Shown here: piece by piece, positions 37,401 to 49,640 of the stretch
How the letters are laid out: every line of letters begins with the position of its first letter
How positions within the stretch are numbered: the stretch's first letter is position 1
DNA from: Streblospio benedicti
Taxonomy: Eukaryota; Annelida; Polychaeta; Spionida; Spionidae
NCBI GenBank assembly: GCA_019095985.1
Contig: CM032662.1
Span: 20,730,703-20,794,702 of the forward strand
Direction of reading: 5' to 3'
Length of the DNA: 64,000 nucleotides
Made by a program: the position numbers and the translations under genes
Notes under the pieces: generated by a model
The model's input: only the letters and a program-made list of their open reading frames with translations
What the model was told of the DNA's origin: nothing
Databases searched by the model: none

Positions 37401-40400
37401 AGTAGACAGATATAATGACCGTCATCATACGGATAAAAATAAATATACTGCTTCTAATAGCAAAGTAACAACCCCTAGTAGGAGTAGCTATTCAAATGCT
37501 GCTGCTGCTGGAGGGAATGGGCACACACCTCGACAGTCCTCTGTGCAAGTTCTCAGCAGGACATCTCTGCAAGATGGTGAGAGATTGTATTATTAGTAAG
37601 AAATATGCAGATAATACATGACATTATTATGCAAAATGTTATTTCTTAACAACAAACTTGTTTAAACTGTGTTTTTTATAAATGACTGCAAAATTTGCTT
37701 TGCAGGGTTTCAAAATAAACACCGGAATTTGCCAGTATTTTTATCACTTTTGTCAGTGTAGGATTATAGTTCTGTAAAAAAGATTAAGATCCTATATATG
37801 TTACAATTATGACTGATCTAACCCTGATGGTTTTAACAAAATTGCTGATTAGATGTAGCTGAATATAAAATGAAATTTTACAGAGCGCAGCAGGCAGTCA
37901 GCAGGTGGAGAAGATATGGATATCTCGCCGGGCAGTACACCAACAGAAGAGTCCATGTCTGAGAAACTACATCGTGGAGCAGTAGGAGTGACCCCACCAT
38001 CCAGTACCTCTGTTCCAGTGACGCCAGTAACACCAAGTACGCCTGGACCTGTCGCAAATCCAGTGCTTGGTGTTGTGGCTTTACTGCCAGGGTTACTGAA
38101 TCAGCTGGGTGACAACACGATGACAAGAATTAACAGTCAACAACTGACACAGCAAGGTAAGTCTACTTACAAGTTTAAATTAAACTGTATAGAATTAATA
38201 GAAATTAATAATTAACTCATTCGTATCGGCATACGGAAAACGGAAACACGTAATGTAAACACTAGCGAACAGTGCCATTTGACAGCTTTACGTCCAAGAC
38301 AATAACTTCTCTGGGGCCTCCATATTTGCTTAATTTTTTACATAAATTGTACACATGTATTCAGAATCCCATAGAGTTTCTTATTTTTACGACCAAGTAA
38401 TAGGTAATAGGAATATGGCTATAATTGTCTAGAATATTTTCCAAACGTGAGGCCAACCTCGATTAAAAATGACAGGTTCGAGATACACTTTAGAAAGACG
38501 AATTATAAAACAATGCATGTGATTTGAGAAATATCCTTTCGTCCATGACTTCGTAATCGGTTTATAATTGATCCGACACGTGAATTTGTGATGGGTATGT
38601 TACTGTGACTACGATAATCCATTCGTTAAAAAAAATATCTTACCTTCAACCAACTTAACCATGGCGCCATTTGCAATAGAAAAACTAGCCTTTATCACAC
38701 GCCGTCATATCTCTACACCGACAATAGCATGATGCGATCAAGAGTAGCGGCTCCATTAGCCGTTATCAAAGCAGAGAAAATGCGGGTTTATGGTGACAAC
38801 GCACGATGTGCTCGAGGCTGAGTATTAATATCTTTATTTGGAAGCAGGAATATTAAGTGGGTATTTCCTAGTGACGTCATTGAAAACAATAATCGCCTCA
38901 GTCTGAACTGAAGAGAACGGGGCTTCCCCTTTAAGATGGTATACGACACATTAGGGTAATTTTCGTCTAAATTAGAGTATTTTGAGCTTGAAATTTGCAG
39001 TGTAAATCACACGTTTCTTGAGCAGATATATATTCTTACAAATGATGCATTAATATTATGAAAACCCTGCTTCACTTCCACAAAATTTACATCGAAATGT
39101 CAAGGTAAGCGGCGTTTTTGCTGTCACTAGTGTAACATCCGGGTGCATGACAGAATATTTATATGGGAAACATGGCGATAATCACCAGGACTTTTCTGCA
39201 CAAAATCGGGCGTAAAAATGGTCCCTCAAGGGACATCACGATACGAATGGGTTAATAGAATTAATATAGAAATTAGACTGAATGTGTATACCATCTGTGG
39301 CCATGTAAAGTTGAATTTTTAGTACCTATAAATCCATTTCAAAGAGGGCATTTAACTTACAGCAAGGACATCAAATTTTGACAATAACATATGTAACACT
39401 GTCAAACTAAGACTGACCAATACTAATCCGAATGCAATCTTGTTGGGGTAATTTTACCAATACAACATTTCCTAGTACTTTACAAAGTATCTATCAATTA
39501 CAATGAGTATATCCGTCTGTGCAATGAATATTTAAAGAAATTCAGACATTTAACAGGAAAGTTTTACCTGCAGGAAGTTTAGCCATTTTAATTAAATGGT
39601 GAACGATAGCTGTTTTGCGGAACGTTATGAGTCGGATGTGTCGTGATATTTGGCCATGGGCTTTCAATTCTAGGTCATTTGGTTTCCTTGTCATAACTTG
39701 CTTAATATTTCACCTAGAAAGACGATCTTGGTGTATTTTATACGCTTATTTCATGCCAATTCCATGTGTGACAGATTGGTGGTCACAATAAATGCCAGCT
39801 TCGTAAAAATCGCTGAAACACATTTTGGGACACAGAGCAATAATGGAGTGTTTTGATTGTAAAATAAATATCAAATTTGTAATCTAGACATTTTTCTCTT
39901 TAAATGCATGTATTAAACAGCAAAATCTTATGAAAAATAGCAAGGTATTAACTACGTTTCATTTCAAAGATTATGGCTAAACAAATGTTCGCGTTACATG
40001 GATGAACCTCGTGGTCTTGTTTACTCAAACAAGGTGATAAAAATATGTTCAGATTTTCTTCAATTTTTCTTTAAATTCCCAATTTTGAGGCTTAAACAAG
40101 TTATTTGACTTATGAGTGTTCGACCTATACGTGGTCACAGACGGTATACAGTAGAACCTCCAATATAGAGACCACCTCTCTATTGAGACCACCTAACACT
40201 GGTCCCTAATAGAGGTTCTACTGAATATAGAAATAAATCGTTTTCTTGGTCATTAACTTGTTATGAAAAAATACTGACAATTTACACAAATGTTATAGTT
40301 CACCATTGGAAACGGAATTTACGTGATATGGATGGAGAAACATGGAGACGCAATGTTAGACCGTCAGGTGCACATAGAATAAGAAATTACTGTTAAAAAT

Positions 40401-43400
40401 CTAATGTACCGTAGAAATGCGAGTATTAGTCTAGCACGACTATAAGTCGATACCCCATCTTTGGCCATCAATATCAAGAATTTTAGTAAAAATTATATTA
40501 GAATGCTTGAAACTCACCCAAAACATAAACATTTGCGCACGTGATTTATAAACGGCACTCCGACACTTATAATAGAATCTTGGTTAGGTTTGTTTATAGT
40601 AGCACTGCCGGTGTGTTATTTTATTATTTATTTGTATGACCTATGAGAGTGACTCTGGCGACTCCTTACATGGTTGCTACATTATCGCCCATCACGACGA
40701 CAACTTATGGTCTCCATCATTCAGACTGTAAACTAATAGCTGCCGTTTGCTGCATGCTATAGTAGACAGCCTAACCTTGCCCCCTGGAGAGGCTGGTGTG
40801 CCACAGTCTAGACCACAGCCGTGCTAATGTTTAGACCAGATTATAAGTCTACTTCTATAATTTAGGATGAATTTTTTGGGATTAAAAAACTCTACAAATA
40901 GTCGCATTTCTACTGTATGAAAAAAATGCTTATTCTAAAATTCAAATTCACTCTACCATAGTGTGTTTGAACAGCTGAAAATCTACATCATGCCATTGGC
41001 ATCATTGTCATTATATCCTTTTTATCCTATGTGGGGAGCATAGCTTGGAAATGTATAACAAATACAGTACAACCTCGTTTAACAGATTATCAATAATCAG
41101 AATAATTCCATTAACCGGATGCTCTGTTATAGTCCCATTTTTTCCAGATGTGTACATGGCAGATCGAGCTTGTACAGTGCTTGAACTTTAGGCTGCTATT
41201 TCAGACAAGGGGGTGGACAAGCACAATGCACGCAGCATTGTAGCTTTATTGGTGAGCGCACACCACCACACGACTGGTTGATCGAGACTTGCTTTGTTTT
41301 GGTCTGTGACGAACAAAACCCCATATGTTTTTATTACAATCATCGCTTAATATAGATTTGTTACTAGTACAAAAGAAATTTAATGATGTTCAATCTATTT
41401 ATCATAATAGGAATATTGATGGGCGATATATAACTTCAACACTGCAGTCACGCAGCATTCATTACGTGTTAACGGCGTGTAATAACCACAGTAACCACCT
41501 CGTTAGTATGCAACGAAGGGAAGCATGTGTTTTAATTAATATTGCAAAATATGGCTATATATCTAATACACAGGTTATAAAATGATGTTTAATCGAATGA
41601 TCCTCATAGGAATATTGGTTTATGATATACAACTTCAACCCATGGACACTTGTGGTCGTATATATACGGTTTCTTAAATTCGCACACCCTGCCCCCTTGT
41701 ACACCCTGATATATCAATTTTTGGAATGTGCATCCATCTTCCCAACGTGTCTGGTTAAAGGTTACAATATCCACATCCACATCACGTCCAAAAAGTTACG
41801 AAAATCTGGTGAACGTAGTCATCAGTGGTAATTTTCTATCAATTTTAGTCTTGTGCGTGTTATGTACGTGATTTAGCCACCTGCGGCAGTTCCACGGCTG
41901 ATGCCATGTCTTTACACTGCTAGCTTCGTGTCCCAACCATGTGTAACAGCAAATCAATGCAGCGGCCAGTTTGCCACACCTCGTGCTTTTGGAATCAAAT
42001 TTTGAACTGTTTGAAACGTGTTCCCGTGTCCTACCACGTTCGAATTTGTTTCCACGTCTTCCACATGCATACATTGAACGCGTCCATTTCACCACGTCCA
42101 CAAAATTTTCATGGAGTTTTCGACATGGTGTGGACGTAGAACGCAGTCTGACCGACCCTAAACAAGATTGCATTGTATATGATAATACAATTTTTCATTA
42201 AATAAAAGTAGTGTACTGATTTTTGAAAATTTTGTTTGCCTTGTGATCCCAATGTTGTTTTATTGCAGGTTCTCCATTATTTCAATAATATACATTTTTT
42301 TCTTTCTAGCAATTTCGACGCTACAAAAGTTACAAGAAGCATTGCAAGCACAGCAGAGACAACAGCAACAACAGTTGTTTCAGTTACTACAGCAACAATT
42401 ATCCTCACAGCAGCAACAACTTCAACAAGCACCATCAACGCCAACATCCACAATTGGTGAGTGTCAACATTAGTGTACCGAGATATTAAATTACATGATG
42501 CAGCCTAAATACATTGCTCATAAATATATCCATTTGTAAAATATAACATTTTAGGACAGTCAATGGAACTTGTATTAAGAATGATTAAAATCTATCCAAG
42601 CATTTGAATGGTCATGTATCAGCAATCATGATTGGTTTTAGGCCTATCTTCTGTAGATATTGAAGTGAAATGACGTGAAAATTAAACTGAATATTCTTGA
42701 AAGGGCTGCACATTTATAGATTTTAAATTATTGCTTATTTAGATGATGAATTTACAAATTTACTACCATTCAGGTAGTTTAGCAAAAAAAAAAAAAAAAA
42801 AAAAAAATCCCACTGGAAGTTTTCAGGGAATTTGACTATGCCCAAATTCATGGATTTCAATTTTGTTTAATTTTGGTTTAAATTTTAAAAGAGAATAGAG
42901 AATTCAGGGACTTTAAGTGATTTATTTATTTATTTATTTTTTTATGATTTATTGCAGTGACAAAAATTGGGAAGCAGCCCAAATTGGCCAGATGGGCCGG
43001 TATTTTGAAATCTTCAATGGCCCTTCTGAAACATTACTGGCCCTGCGAGCAAAGCATCGCTAGGGGGTCTGGGGGCATCCCCCTCCTCCCCCCCATCACC
43101 CCCAAAACTTATTGAATTTATTTTAAAGATTTATACAACTGTCAACTGTCACCATATCCTGTTGGCATAGTGAACTGAAAGTAGACTTGATAAAGCTCTT
43201 TGGTATGGGAGTGCAGATTCTGCAAAAATCGAATGCAAAAGTCCGCAAAATTGTATGTTTGCCAGCCGGGCCATCATTTGGGAAACATTACTGGCCCTTC
43301 TAAGGTTGTATTAGCCTCGGGCCGACGGGCCAATGCCAAATTTTATCACTGTTTATTGGACTTGAGAATGTATCAAAATGAAATTAAGTCATTATGACTC

Positions 43401-44777
43401 CCAAGTCAGGTTAGGACAGTCACATAGTCTCTGAAGAGATTCAAACCCACGACCATATGGCACCAAATTGGCTAGCAGTCCAGGCTAGTGGATAATGAGT
43501 TAGCCTGAATGTCTCTAGGTGAATTATTGCCAATGGTCATGGGTTTGAATCCTACCAAAGACTGATATGGTCCTAATCTGACTTGGAGTCATAAGTCTAT
43601 TGACATAAGTCTATTGCATATAAAAAATACAGGGAATTTCTTTTGTGAAATTAAATAAATGTTTTTTTGACATTTTAGACCATCTATTTTGTACGTATAT
43701 TTTCTTCTGTATTTCGTCCAACAGTATTTGTACTGTTGACTGAGGCTTCTGGATGTAATGTAAATGTTGCTTTCGTGGGAATAAATTGTTCCACACTAGC
43801 AAAAATTTCAGGGAATTTGAACTGTTACCTTGTGGTAACCTTAGAGTAATTTTTGCTTTTTTATGATCCAATAACTACATGTAGATGATTTGTTTACAGC
43901 TGGTTCCAGTCATCCTACCGTGTCTGGTGCAGGTCAACATACAACCATGTCATCCTCAGCACCTCACACTATGTCTACTCCACATAACCAGCAGAATGGT
44001 ATGTGCAATTCTAGTGCATCTTACAATTTTTTGATTGGTACTTAAAATATAGGTAGATAAACTTTTGGAGTTTTACTTGCACAAATGTCATTAATTTAAA
44101 TGCAAATCTCCTTTAATTGAAGTAGAAGTTCAGTTTCAAGTGCCTGCTCAATTTTTACTTGCCATCAGTAACCAGGCAATACTTTGTCTACCCCTACCTG
44201 GTTAACATACATATGTGTTTAGGGATGATATATATTTTGTCACACTCCGCAAATGTGGAACAGTGTTCCACTTAGTGGGAGGGTGGGGGGTTTCGGTCAA
44301 GTTTTGGATATTCCACTTTTTTTGTGGGTCTAATATTCAATCTCGCGCACTAAAACTTTTCATATCAGAATGCAGCTATTACTATGTAAATGTGGCATTA
44401 AAAAAAGATACACAGCAGATTTCATACATTAATTAATATTATGATTTACATTCCTGATATATAATGAATATTATTTTGTGGCATATATAAATAATATAAA
44501 ATTTAAATAAATATCGTGAAACACTGTGTAGATATTCTTCGATTATGTCACACATTTGATTTTTCCACTTTTGGGGGGAGGGTGGGAGGTCAAGAAAAAA
44601 GAGAACATTGTTCCACTTTTGCGGAGCGTGACAAAATGTACATCATCCCTTAGTCAATAGACAATACTTTTGCTACACTTTCGCACACACACAAAAAGAA
44701 TCCACTTAGAAATTAATTATGTATTTTCTTTTCCCCCCCTTATTTTTTAAATACATAAAAATATGTAATTCATATAA

Positions 44778-44809
<32 letters not shown>

Positions 44810-47094
44810 CTATTTTACATTATCAGTCGCTGGTATGGCTAATGCATCAAAAACTATATTCTTTCTGTGAATTTTCTTTTTTCTTTACCATTTTAGGTGG
44901 TCAGTCGCCTGAGTCTGAAGGCACACCTTTGCAGTCACCAGAACTAAATCTGCCAGATTCTGCATCTGATGGTGCCACTTTACGGCCAAAGTATGTAGGT
45001 ACAAGAGAAGACCGAAGTCCAACATCAGATCATTCTCGCTCAAGGTAAGAAAACTACTTCAAATTACAGGTCCAAATGTTAAATATAGATTTATTGACAG
45101 TTGCATGCTTTTTATTTGTGTTAGTAGGAATGACTTAAAAAACATTTTACATAAGATTTATTTAACACTTCCCAATGTTAATACTTGAATAAAATCATCT
45201 TAACGCTTGTCAAATACTAAATCATGTTACTCATTATTACAGGAGGGACAGCCCAACTCTCAATCAAAGCAACATAGGCATAAGGAGCAGTAAACCAGAT
45301 ACCATCACACTGCCAGCTCAACTCGCTAATTATTATGATGAACGTCTGATAACTCATGTTTCGTCTTGGATAGACGAGGGTCGTAGTCTTGAAAGAGCGG
45401 TATGGCTGATTTGTTCTCTAAAATACAAAATGCTTAAATTTCCTTCAAGAATTGAATGGTTCAAATAATTGAGCTTCCACTGCTAAAATTGCAACTATCA
45501 AACATTCTTAGTTCAGATGCTTCGCTCACCAAGAATTATAAAGGACCAATATACGATCAATGTGACATCTAGAAATAATGATTTTAACATCTCTAAGACC
45601 TCAAATTTTTGTCATCGATCACAGGCACATCAAGCGTTAATGCAAAAAGCAGATGTTTTTCATTCTCTTATCTGCATCACAATTCTATAATGATGAAAGT
45701 TTTATGCTAGTTTTACAATGACAATTTGTACTTCTGTTGCTTTTAAAAAGCTAGTTTTAAAGACGGATATATTTTTACAGGCTGACAGGTTAAATGAAGA
45801 AGGGCACCATATAGGAAGTCTTGGAACACAGGTTTCGTGTGACTTGAAGCGAGCAAGAAGCTGGGTGAGAAAGTCAGAGATACAGTCTACTCTGCAGGAA
45901 CAAAGGTGGGTTCAATGTCTTTGAATGCAAGGTTACACAACAAAACATATAATTAATACTTTTTATTTTGAAGTGGGTTTCGGTACAAGACCTGTGTCAA
46001 CAGAGAATTCATCACATGTTATGATGACATGACTGTGGGCGTAGATTGTCTTACATTTTCCTCTGCTGTTTCTAGCCCAATATCTTAACAGTGTCTACTG
46101 TGATGTGATGTTTTTGCCTGTCAGGTTGATGGAGATGAAAAAGATCAAAGTGAGCTTTTAAGTCTAACTGACAACTGATTAAAATGTGTAGTTTGCAAAA
46201 TTACCCCAGTCACTGTTGCAACTGGTAAGATTTGTACTTTCTGGTGCTATGATCTTCTTGGACACCACTCCAAATATCTCAGTGCTATGATCTTCTTGGA
46301 CACCACTCCAAATATCTCATCCTTGGCTTTGTCTTTTTTGGGCCCATCATATTCGTCAAGCTGTGTTCTGTGGTCTGCACCCATTATCATTCATTATCCT
46401 CCTCTTCTTTTTTTCGCCTGCGTGATAATGTCAAAAAACCTAACGTTTCATCTGATTTCTTTAAAATTCAGACTTAATTGAATAGACTTGTTGGTCATTG
46501 TACACGCGCAAAAAAAAAGATGGGCCAAGTTTAGATTAGTCATGCAGTGTGCATATTAGTATGAATTTCTTCTGGGAGTGTTGGATTATTCGATTGATTT
46601 GGATTTTTTGACCTACTATGCAGCAAATACTCTATAAAACCCATACGGTGTCTATAATCCAAAAGGTCTGTTAGGATTTGCATTAAAAAAAAATAGTTCT
46701 TTTACACACACATTTTGTTCATTTTCTTGTTATTGCAATACTTATTTTTTGCTTGTATTGATAATTGTCAAAAATGACATGAAACAATATATACAAACCA
46801 AAGTTAGTTTGTTTAGTTATCATTTAATTATACATGCTCCCATGGTGTCACATAGTATATTATTATATATATGTAAATATCCAGCTTTAGTGTTTGTTTG
46901 TTGGTATGGATAATTAATTACAGGTATTAATTTTGTTGATGACATTCAGTCCAATTTCTTAATATAATACTGAACCGCCTTTTAGATTTATGAAATAAAA
47001 AATTCTCTTTTGCAGAATTTACTTTTTGCGGCAAAGTATAAAAGATTTGGAGAGCCTTCGGAGTCAAAACACATTTATGCCGAACGATACGTAG
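28458..47094 (+). CDS. WAC: WW domain-containing adapter protein with coiled coil
   Basis: WAC is a nuclear adaptor. In vertebrates it couples RNA polymerase II to the RNF20/RNF40 H2B ubiquitin ligase and also acts in autophagy and Golgi control. Fourteen coding exons: 28458-28498, 28662-28695, 29656-29809, 30574-30713, 31775-31902, 33986-34044, 37190-37576, 37884-38156, 42310-42456, 43900-43998, 44897-45044, 45243-45399, 45781-45905 and 47016-47094. Phases all match and give 656 residues (human 647). The start [14 protein letters not shown] parallels human MVMYARKQQRLSDG. The WW domain is in exon 5 (about 135-163), with Trp135, the Tyr triplet 146-148, Trp157 and Pro160. A long Ser/Lys/Arg-rich region follows, then a Pro/Thr stretch ([13 protein letters not shown]), a Gln-rich exon (about 406-454) and a C-terminal coiled coil ending [12 protein letters not shown], close to human LKNQNSFMV. 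Introns 6 and 8 are enlarged by transposons. It is head to head with the PALS2-type gene, about 1.9 kb between start codons. Confidence 0.95.
32700..32900. mobile_element. Partial copy of the 38216-39251 element
   Basis: This stretch matches the plus-strand interior of the TTAA element at about 38506-38680. Shared pieces include GTGATTTGAGAAATATCCTTT and ATCGGTTTATAATTGAT. Ends are not visible, so it is a fragment. It lies in WAC intron 5. Confidence 0.6.
33265..33830 (+). mobile_element. LINE 3' fragment in WAC intron 5
   Basis: The plus strand encodes a C-terminal ORF2 segment with [20 protein letters not shown] and [11 protein letters not shown], then a stop, a second open stretch with SFMKRL, and an untranslated tail ending GGGCTTTATGTCTGAAATAA followed by AATAATAATGATAAT. 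This is typical of invertebrate CR1/L2-like LINEs. It is 5'-truncated and has an in-frame stop at 33529-33531. Confidence 0.65.
34468..34593 (+). repeat. 63-bp tandem duplication
   Basis: Two near-identical 63-bp units (34468-34530 and 34531-34593) carry TTTTTCCATCA, ATTTTATTTGCATTTTTGTAG and GTGTGCCATTGAATGTTT. The duplication directly abuts the TTAA that starts the next element. Confidence 0.85.
34599..36961. mobile_element. TTAA-site element, copy B, split by a second element
   Basis: From TTAA at 34595-34598 the sequence follows the 38216-39251 element: the CCCATAG.. end, then CAATAACTT, CTAGAATATTTTC and a CTCGATT..AAAATGAC stretch. It is interrupted at 34876-36115 and resumes with shared blocks (ATCGGTTTAT, TAGCCTTTATCACACG, TCGAGGCTG). 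The right end, about 36900-36961, is weak; a TTAA lies at 36962-36965. Non-coding, in WAC intron 6. Confidence 0.55.
34876..36115. mobile_element. TTAA-site element nested in copy B
   Basis: TTAA at 34872-34875 and 36116-36119 encloses about 1.24 kb with CCCCTCTTAGTGCCGGG at the left and an inverted, diverged GCCGGG-containing right end. Near the left end a unit of about 43 bp (AGTGCCGG..CATATATGC..CCTCAG) is duplicated. No coding capacity is seen. Confidence 0.55.
38216..39251. mobile_element. piggyBac-type non-autonomous element, copy A
   Basis: TTAA at 38212-38215 and 39252-39255 flanks a 1036-bp element with inverted ends CTCATTCGTATCG / CGATACGAATGGG. The interior is related to 34599-36961 and to the 32700-32900 fragment. 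No ORF of note. It lies in WAC intron 8. Confidence 0.8.
40147..40226. mobile_element. TA-site MITE, copy 3 (short)
   Basis: An 80-bp copy starting TACAGTAGAACCTC and ending GAGGTTCTACTGAATA, with internal GAGACCACCT repeats. A further, weaker relative begins TACAGTACAACCTCG at about 41065. Both are in WAC intron 8. Confidence 0.65.
42310..42456 (+). other. WAC: Gln-rich coiled-coil exon of WAC
   Basis: This 147-nt exon encodes 49 residues with runs such as [12 protein letters not shown] and [10 protein letters not shown], built from mixed CAA and CAG codons. Human WAC has LLPALQATLQ and similar sequence here but no such glutamine enrichment. Mixed codon use argues for a stable, selected Gln-rich helix rather than a slipping CAG repeat. 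Confidence 0.8.
43390..43597. repeat. Inverted pair of tRNA-derived SINE arms
   Basis: The right part (about 43478-43560) has an A-box-like TAGTGGATAATGAGTTAG and a B-box GGGTTTGAATCC, then ATGGTCCTAATCTGACTTGG. The left part (about 43390-43455) is the inverted copy of its 3' half, with GATTCAAACCCACGACCAT. So two SINE pieces face each other, with inverted arms of about 60 bp. In WAC intron 9. Confidence 0.6.
44222..44649. mobile_element. PIF/Harbinger-type MITE
   Basis: TTA direct repeats (44219-44221 and 44650-44652) flank a 428-bp block with long inverted ends of about 75 bp: GGGATGATATATATTTTGTC at the left and its counterpart GACAAAATGTACATCATCCC at the right, both running into CTCCGCAAA.GTGGAACA. 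The 3-bp TTA duplication and GG-start ends fit PIF/Harbinger. In WAC intron 10. Confidence 0.8.
44788..44811. repeat. (TA)n microsatellite
   Basis: A short run of about ten TA units in the intron before WAC exon 11. Confidence 0.8.
46244..46319 (+). repeat. 38-bp perfect tandem duplication
   Basis: Units 46244-46281 and 46282-46319 are identical (GTGCTATGATCTTCTTGGAC followed by ACCACTCCAAATATCTCA). It lies in the last WAC intron. Confidence 0.9.
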
Positions 47095-48858
47095 CACTGT
47101 ACATCAAATTGCTAGGATACTAGTGTGATTGAAGCATGAATGTAATAAAGCACAATTAAGTGCACACCAGCAACATGCAGGTTATTGATGCTGGTCTTCG
47201 CGTGAATAGTGCATTTGGAAATGCAGCATAGTTCACATAAGATGCATTTCTAATAATAAATTCGGCTGCAAATGTGATAAAATCCATAATGCACTTGTAG
47301 TGACAGTTTCTATTATGGATGAAGAACATGAGAAGAAGATGGATTACAATTGCTTCTGATAGTTGGAATTTTATAGTGCAACTTATGTAGTGAAATGTGT
47401 AAGTTTTGATCAATCGGTTTTAAAACATAAATAAGGTATTTGTTTTGGAAATGCATGTGTGAAAGTCAGAATTATTGTCATTGGTGCACTTAATATTTTG
47501 TAACAGACACTTTGGTACACAGAATGTACAGATTCTGGAATTAAATTTGGTAATTACATTTCAAGTACTTGACTTGTTATCTTTTAGAAATCTGCATGAT
47601 ACTATGCCGCGATTCAGATTGTGTAAAATTGGCTTTCAAACTAAATGATAAACCAAAATGTGATAAAGCTAAGCTAATTCTATTAAATTTCTTCAATTAA
47701 GTAAAATATTCATTACAAGCTATTTTTCTCTTTCAAGTGATCTATAGATAGTAAATCTTGTTCAGAATATGCATGTAAATCGTTAATTGGTCATGTGATG
47801 TAGTATCATATGCAGTTGATCGGTCATTGGTTAAGATTACTGGTCAATTCTCAAAATGATTCAATACTTTTAAAAGTGAGGGATTTCCCAAATGAACAAG
47901 TTAAGAATATTTAATTTTGCATAACTTTTCATCATAAGGTATGATAATTTGTATATTTAAGTTATGTTAAGAATTGTTAACAAATTCCTACAAATTAACA
48001 GTTCTCTTGAGAGTTGTTAATATATTGATATTGTTGATTACAATGAAATTGAGTGGAAATATTTTCACAATTATTTAAATATTCGTTCAAAATTGAAACA
48101 TGACATATATGTATATTTTCTGGTCTTAACTGAGAGTCAACTAGCACAAGTCAAGAATATGTTGGAATTCCTTTATCTAGGACTGATTTTTTTTTAAAGA
48201 TATATTTCATTAATATACACGTTTTGTCATCTTTTTATTCTGTACATACATCACCAGTTGTTGAAAATTTTGTGCCAATACATTGTACAATTTTTAATCC
48301 ACATTAATGGCTCTCTTACAACTTCAATGTATGGAGCCAATATATGTTGATGTTGACAATATGAAATTGAGAACATAAACTATTTTAATAACTAACAATA
48401 TTAGCGTTTATCTGGTGATTGTAAATTTGTGCTTATTTGTAGTTAAGATTCATATGACCAGACATCTGCAGTTTGATTTTCAAAAAGGTTAACGGGTAAT
48501 GTCCCAGAGCGTAAATTTTAAATCCAGTGTAGTAATGGCAGTGTGATAAAACCAAATTAGTATTGTTAATGAAACGTGTACACCAGGGCTTTATAGAATG
48601 TGCTGCAAAGTATTAGTTATGTTGTTTTATTTTTGTTGGAAAAGAATGCTTTACACCTCACTTGTACTAACATGAATGAATATTGTGACTTTGCTCTCTT
48701 GTACTTGACCAGTCATGCATGAATGTTTGTATGAAAGTGTGATCTGAATGAGTAAATTGGACTGGCTAAAAATAAGCTGTGAAGAGTAATGATTACAACC
48801 TGTGAATGTGTATGCTGTTCTTCATAGAGGAATGATGTACGAATGTTGTAAAATATAA

Positions 48859-48864
48859 AATAAA
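48859..48864 (+). promoter_or_regulatory. Likely WAC polyadenylation signal
   Basis: AATAAA lies about 1.77 kb after the WAC stop codon, followed by T/GT-rich sequence (TTTTTTTGTG). The stretch 47095-48858 has no protein-like ORF and is AT-rich, as expected of a long 3' UTR. An earlier AATAAA at 47143-47148 could serve a short form. Confidence 0.45.
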
Positions 48865-49449
48865 TCTTTGTACACTTATGTTTTTTTGTGAATCAATTAA
48901 ACACAAATACCACTCACTGTGGCTTTCAGGTTGTCAGAAATTTATACATAGAAGAATTTCTCAGTTGACATTTTGCAATTGTAGACCATATTTCCACATT
49001 TTGTAGTTTAGGCGGATGTTTTTATAATGTCTACATAAGGGGTTTATATGAAGGGTTAACACAGGTGGGATTCCTACAGAGCAACAAATATGCCCGCCTT
49101 TCTATTACCATACCTGCAAGCAAAAATTTACCAACGATGTTAGCTACGCTGCGATCGATATTTATCATGTGGGACAAGATTTCAAAATACAAGATGTTCA
49201 TGAAAATCGCCCTATCCTACTCGCATCATTTAAATTTTCACATATCTGTTTGTAGAAATCTGTTCCATAGGCGTTTCCGAACAACTTGGAAAAATTTGAA
49301 TAAAAACCAGCACTTCGTACTTAGATATGGGCATCTAACTACTAACACTTCTGTTCTCGCTCGTGCATTGTCTTATAACATCTTAAGGGCTGAGTCATTA
49401 TTTAAGATGTGGGAGGGTCGGAAGTTTTTTTAGACATCTGTGTTTCTAA

Positions 49450-49640
49450 CTTCTGACCCCCCCCATGGCTTTGCAAATCAAATAAATGACCCCCCCACGG
49501 GTTTGTAAATCAAACATATGATCCCCCCCCACGCGTTCCAAATCAAACATATGACCCCCACCCCACATTGAAATATATGCCTGAAATATGAACTTCCGAC
49601 CACCCCACTTTAATATATAATTTACCTAGCATATGACACC
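49450..49640 (+). repeat. C-rich degenerate tandem repeat
   Basis: About five units alternate a C-run of five to eight bases with AAATCAAACATATGA-like spacers. No coding function is seen. Confidence 0.65.

Noticed and set aside
37878-38126. Minus-strand ORF of 82 codons
   Set aside because: It is the reverse strand of WAC exon 8, whose plus-strand reading has matching splice phases and a Pro/Thr-rich WAC-like product.
41796-42173. 125-codon minus-strand ORF in WAC intron 8
   Set aside because: Repeated CACGT-like motifs give the open frame; no recognised domain, no splice support, and plus-strand ORFs overlap it.
42236-42460. Thr/Ala-rich reading frame over the Gln-rich exon
   Set aside because: It is an off-frame reading of CAA/CAG codons; the Gln frame is the one in phase with neighbouring WAC exons.
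49065-49433. 122-codon plus-strand ORF after WAC
   Set aside because: No homology that I recognise and no splice partners. It sits in AT-rich sequence after the WAC polyadenylation signal. Left as non-coding.
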